This document shows positions 61,149-64,000 of a DNA stretch of 64,000 nucleotides, in pieces. The translations under genes were made by a program, and so were the position numbers. The notes beneath the pieces were generated by a model. It saw only the letters and a list, made by a program, of their open reading frames with translations, was not told where the DNA came from and made no database searches. The stretch lies in assembly GCF_900114635.1 (NCBI RefSeq), contig NZ_FOTQ01000005.1, positions 1 through 64,000 of the forward strand. Direction: 5' to 3'. Each line of letters begins with the position of its first letter. The first letter of the stretch is position 1. The DNA comes from Shimia aestuarii (GTDB taxonomy: Bacteria > Pseudomonadota > Alphaproteobacteria > Rhodobacterales > Rhodobacteraceae).

Positions 61149-62201
61149 ATGCGACTTTTTTCCGTGTTTTTCCTTGTTCTCTGTCTTGTTGGCGGCCCGT
61201 TCCAACGCGCCCAAGCCGAAGGTCTCGGCAGTATTACTGCCGAAATCGCGGAGCAGACCGTGGGCAAGCTTGACGTAGATGTCGCAATCAAGATTGACCA
61301 GATCACCTTTGTCGACCAGCAAGCGGAGAACTTTGGCGCCGTCGGCACCCTCGTCATGCGCTACACCGATCCCGCACTTGCTTTTGATGCGGCCGAACAC
61401 GGCTATTCCCTGCGCAGCTTCAACGTCGACGATTTCCGCAACTACGCTCACGAGAAAAAAGCCCTGGTTCCGATTTTCCTGATCCGGAACCAACAGGGGC
61501 GGCGTTTCGTCCAACAGTCACAACTGGTGGTCAGCAACGAAGGCAATGTGACGTTTGTCGAACGCTTCTCTGCCACTTTTCAGGCGCCGTACTTTAACTT
61601 CAAGAAATATCCCTTTGATAGTCAAAAGTTTTTCATAGAAGTTTCTTCGATCTTCCCGCTGAGATATGTTGAGTATCATCCTTTGGAGGATCTCTCCGGT
61701 CTGGGCGATCTTCTTGGCGAAGAAGAATGGATCATGCACAGCCCGCGCATTTCGGCAACCATGGTCGAAGGCCTTACCGGACAGGAATCCTCTCAGGTGC
61801 AGCTGTCCTTTGAGGCCAAGCGCCACGTTCAATACTACCTTTTGCGCTTCATGCTGCCGCTGATCATCATTCTTTTCGTGTCGTGGGCGACCTTCTTTCT
61901 CGAAGAGTACAGGCGCCGGATCGACATGGCGAACGCCAACCTGCTCGTGTTCGTGGCCTTCAACTTCGCCATCTCGACCACCCTGCCCAAGCTTGGTTAC
62001 CTGACCTTCATGGATATGCTGCTGGTCGGCATGTTCATCATTACCGGGTCCATGGTGCTCGTGAATATTGCTCTGCGACGTCTCAAGCTGATGGATCGCG
62101 AGGTGCTGGCCCGCAAAATCGACATGTACCTGATCGTCTGGGTCTATCCGCTGATGTATCTCGGGTTCCTGTTCTGGGCGGTCCGGTTCTACCTGATCTG
62201 A
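61149..62201 (+). CDS. Prokaryotic pentameric ligand-gated ion channel (Cys-loop superfamily)
   Basis: This 350-aa protein has the GLIC/ELIC plan: a signal peptide (residues 1-23, cleavage after AQA), an extracellular beta domain and four membrane helices. YPFDSQ (154-159) is the Cys-loop family motif (the cysteines are absent, as in bacterial members). TM1 is about 228-250 and TM2 (ANANLLVFVAFNFAISTTLP, 261-280) is close to GLIC M2. TM3 is about 284-306 and TM4 325-348. The ligand and ion selectivity are unknown. The ATG at 61149 lacks a strong ribosome site. No neighbour suggests the ligand. Confidence 0.88.
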   Translation: MRLFSVFFLVLCLVGGPFQRAQAEGLGSITAEIAEQTVGKLDVDVAIKIDQITFVDQQAENFGAVGTLVMRYTDPALAFDAAEHGYSLRSFNVDDFRNYAHEKKALVPIFLIRNQQGRRFVQQSQLVVSNEGNVTFVERFSATFQAPYFNFKKYPFDSQKFFIEVSSIFPLRYVEYHPLEDLSGLGDLLGEEEWIMHSPRISATMVEGLTGQESSQVQLSFEAKRHVQYYLLRFMLPLIIILFVSWATFFLEEYRRRIDMANANLLVFVAFNFAISTTLPKLGYLTFMDMLLVGMFIITGSMVLVNIALRRLKLMDREVLARKIDMYLIVWVYPLMYLGFLFWAVRFYLI

Positions 62202-62215
62202 GCGCCGCAAAAAAA

Positions 62216-62244
62216 GGGGCCGCGAGAGATTACCCCACGGCCCC
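62216..62244. terminator. Hairpin between the ion-channel gene and DUF1330 gene
   Basis: GGGGCCG/CGGCCCC stem of 7 bp with a 15-base loop after the channel gene stop. It is flanked by a poly-A run on its left side, which is a T-run on the minus strand, so it can terminate the convergent DUF1330 transcript. Confidence 0.65.
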
Positions 62245-62265
62245 TGAATCGTTGTTTGTTCAAGC

Positions 62266-62553
62266 TTATTCGGTGGTTTCCACCACCATCAACTCACGTT
62301 CGGATGCCCCGCGCGCGTGGTTCAGCGCCTCTTGGTATTCCGGGCTGTGATAGCAGGCCACCGCCGTATCGACGTCCGGGAAGGTCGCCACGACATTGCG
62401 CGGGCGTTCCTTACCCTCTAGCTGCACGAAACGGCCACCGCGCGCGATGAACTTGCCACCGTGCTTGGCAATGGCCGGCCCCGCAAGGGCTGCGTATTTG
62501 CCATAGGCTTCGTCATCCGTCACGGTCACGTGGGCAATCCAGAGTGCACCCAT
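62266..62553 (-). CDS. DUF1330 family protein
   Basis: This 95-aa ferredoxin-like fold protein is of the DUF1330 type, with GALWIAHVTVTDDEAYGKYAALAGPAIAKHGGKFIARGG in pieces (WIAHVTVTD, AIAKHGGKFIARGG) and ATFPDVDTAVACYHSPEYQEA. Members are small stand-alone proteins of unknown role, similar in fold to EthD and antibiotic monooxygenases. It is four bases after alaS and probably transcribed with it. Confidence 0.85.
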   Translation of the reverse strand: MGALWIAHVTVTDDEAYGKYAALAGPAIAKHGGKFIARGGRFVQLEGKERPRNVVATFPDVDTAVACYHSPEYQEALNHARGASERELMVVETTE

Positions 62554-62557
62554 ATCC

Positions 62558-64000
62558 TTATCCTCCGATCACGGCCTCGGCGGCTGCGACAGCGGCCTCG
62601 GCATTGCTTGCATCCTTGGCGCCACCCTGCGCCATGTCCGGGCGACCACCGCCGCCCTTGCCGCCAAGGGCCTCGACTGCGGCGCGCACCAGATCAACAG
62701 CCGAAACTGCCCCGGTGAGGTCCTGGGTCACCCCGGCGGCCACGGCCACCTTGTCGCCTGCATCGGCTATCAGCAAGACCGCACCGCTTTCCATACGCGC
62801 CTTGTGCTCGTCGATCAGCGGCGGCAGGTCTTTGCCCGTCACCCCCGACAGAACCTGCGCAAAGAACTTGATGCCCGCGATCTGCTTGTCCTCGGGCGCG
62901 GCACCCTGCCCGGCACCGCCGGCCATCGCCAGCTCGCGCCGCAGCTGCGCCACTTCGTTCTGCAGCGTCTTGCGCTCATCCATCAGCGCTTTGAGGCGGT
63001 CAAGCACGTCCTCGGGCTGTGCCTTGAGCGCCCCGGCCACCTCGCCCATCCGGCGTGCTTCACGCTCCAGATGTTCAAACGCCGCGGCTCCGGTCAGCGC
63101 TTCGATCCGGCGCACACCAGCCGACGACGCGCTGTCGCCCAAGAGTACAAACACCCCGATATCGCCGGTCTGTTTGACATGCGTGCCGCCGCAAAGTTCG
63201 ATCGAATAGGTCATCCCATCCAGCCCTTTGCCGGTATCGGCACGGCCCATCGACACCACGCGCACTTCGTCGCCGTATTTTTCACCGAACAGGGCCTGCG
63301 CCCCGATCTCGCGCGCATCATCCGGGGTCATGATCCGGGTTTCCACCGGCGCATTCTGACGGATATAGGCGTTCACATCGGTGCCGACCTTGTGCAGTTC
63401 TTCCGCCGTCAACGCCTTGGCATGGCTGAAGTCAAACCGCAGACGGTCATCTGCATTGAGCGAGCCGCGCTGCGCCACGTGATCTCCCAGCGTTTCGCGA
63501 AGCGCTTCGTGCAGCAGGTGTGTGGCCGAGTGGTTGGCCCGAATGGCCGTGCGGCGCGCATGATCCACCTCAAGAACCGCTCCGGCGCCCACTTCGATCT
63601 CGCCTTCGACAACTTCTGCAACATGGATGAATACACCGGCCGCCTTGCGAGTATCCGTGACCTCGGCCAAACCACCCTCGGTTTTTACCGTGCCGGTGTC
63701 GCCCACCTGACCGCCGCTCTCGGCATAGAACGGCGATTGGTTCAGAACGATTTGAACCGTGTCACCTTTCACGGCCTTGTCCACCTCGGCCCCGTCCTTG
63801 ACCAGCGCAGTAACCTGCCCTTCGGCGGTCTCGGTGTCATAGCCTAGGAAATCCGTGGTTCCCTTGTGCTCGGCAATGTCGAACCAGATCGTGCTGTCCG
63901 CCGCTTCGCCCGAACCAGCCCATGCGGCACGCGCCTTGGCTTTCTGTTCGGCCATGGCCGCGTCGAACCCGTCGGTGTCCACCTCGCGCCCCTTTTCGCG
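62558..64000 (-). CDS. alaS: Alanyl-tRNA synthetase, C-terminal part (runs off the window)
   Basis: The 3' part of alaS; the frame stays open to the window end (5' end of the gene lies beyond 64000). Editing-domain motifs are visible: [25 protein letters not shown] (in parts [18 protein letters not shown]) and [15 protein letters not shown], and the DHHA1 C-terminal domain ends with [18 protein letters not shown]. The catalytic domain is not in the window. Confidence 0.95.
   Translation of the reverse strand, partial: REKGREVDTDGFDAAMAEQKAKARAAWAGSGEAADSTIWFDIAEHKGTTDFLGYDTETAEGQVTALVKDGAEVDKAVKGDTVQIVLNQSPFYAESGGQVGDTGTVKTEGGLAEVTDTRKAAGVFIHVAEVVEGEIEVGAGAVLEVDHARRTAIRANHSATHLLHEALRETLGDHVAQRGSLNADDRLRFDFSHAKALTAEELHKVGTDVNAYIRQNAPVETRIMTPDDAREIGAQALFGEKYGDEVRVVSMGRADTGKGLDGMTYSIELCGGTHVKQTGDIGVFVLLGDSASSAGVRRIEALTGAAAFEHLEREARRMGEVAGALKAQPEDVLDRLKALMDERKTLQNEVAQLRRELAMAGGAGQGAAPEDKQIAGIKFFAQVLSGVTGKDLPPLIDEHKARMESGAVLLIADAGDKVAVAAGVTQDLTGAVSAVDLVRAAVEALGGKGGGGRPDMAQGGAKDASNAEAAVAAAEAVIGG

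Overview
The window is chromosomal DNA from an alphaproteobacterium. GC content, gene content and gene order (phoR-pstSCAB-phoU-phoB next to gmk/yicC, an IscR-led suf operon with two cysteine desulfurases, class II DAHP synthase, IalB, PAS_5) point to the Rhodobacteraceae, probably the marine Roseobacter group. The species cannot be told from the sequence alone.

Layout: 13-1109 is an intact IS30-family element. 1274-8634 is a complete phosphate-sensing and high-affinity uptake operon (phoR, pstS, pstC, pstA, pstB, phoU, phoB, all on the minus strand). Pho boxes lie before phoR and before pstS, and a hairpin sits between pstS and pstC. 8748-16327 holds housekeeping genes (gamma-carbonic anhydrase, gmk, yicC, class II DAHP synthase), a PAS protein, a GlxA-type regulator, two tandem secreted paralogues and a PQQ-type sugar dehydrogenase. 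16487-21702 is a complete branched-chain amino-acid/amide ABC transporter. 21857-30601 holds a HerA-like ATPase, two candidate small RNAs, IalB, a lipid-A related ketosynthase/ACP/LpxD cluster, a divergent L,D-transpeptidase and MepK-like endopeptidase pair, and an ABC membrane domain with no ATPase.

30688-43572 is a 12.9-kb integrative element at the 3' end of a tRNA-Arg(CCG) gene, bounded by a 14-bp direct repeat. It has a tyrosine integrase, a small HTH protein (excisionase/AlpA type), several small unknown genes, a primase-helicase (AEP plus VirE/P4-type), an iteron-rich candidate origin, an HK97-type major capsid protein, a short tape-measure-like protein and a zinc-finger/DPPY methyltransferase. 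No terminase, portal, protease, tail tube, baseplate or lysis gene is recognisable, yet the genes are intact and tightly overlapped. This looks like a phage satellite with an unusual partial virion module rather than a decayed prophage, and it is the most interesting object in the window.

43690-51832 is the iscR-suf Fe-S assembly operon (minus strand), with palindromic operator candidates upstream. 51997-64000 holds an alpha/beta hydrolase, an HD hydrolase, a secreted phospholipase A2-like protein overlapping a membrane glycerophosphodiester phosphodiesterase gene, icd, a YitT-type protein, an SMR exporter, a class II glutamine amidotransferase, typA, a prokaryotic pentameric ligand-gated ion channel, a DUF1330 protein and the 3' part of alaS, which runs off the window.
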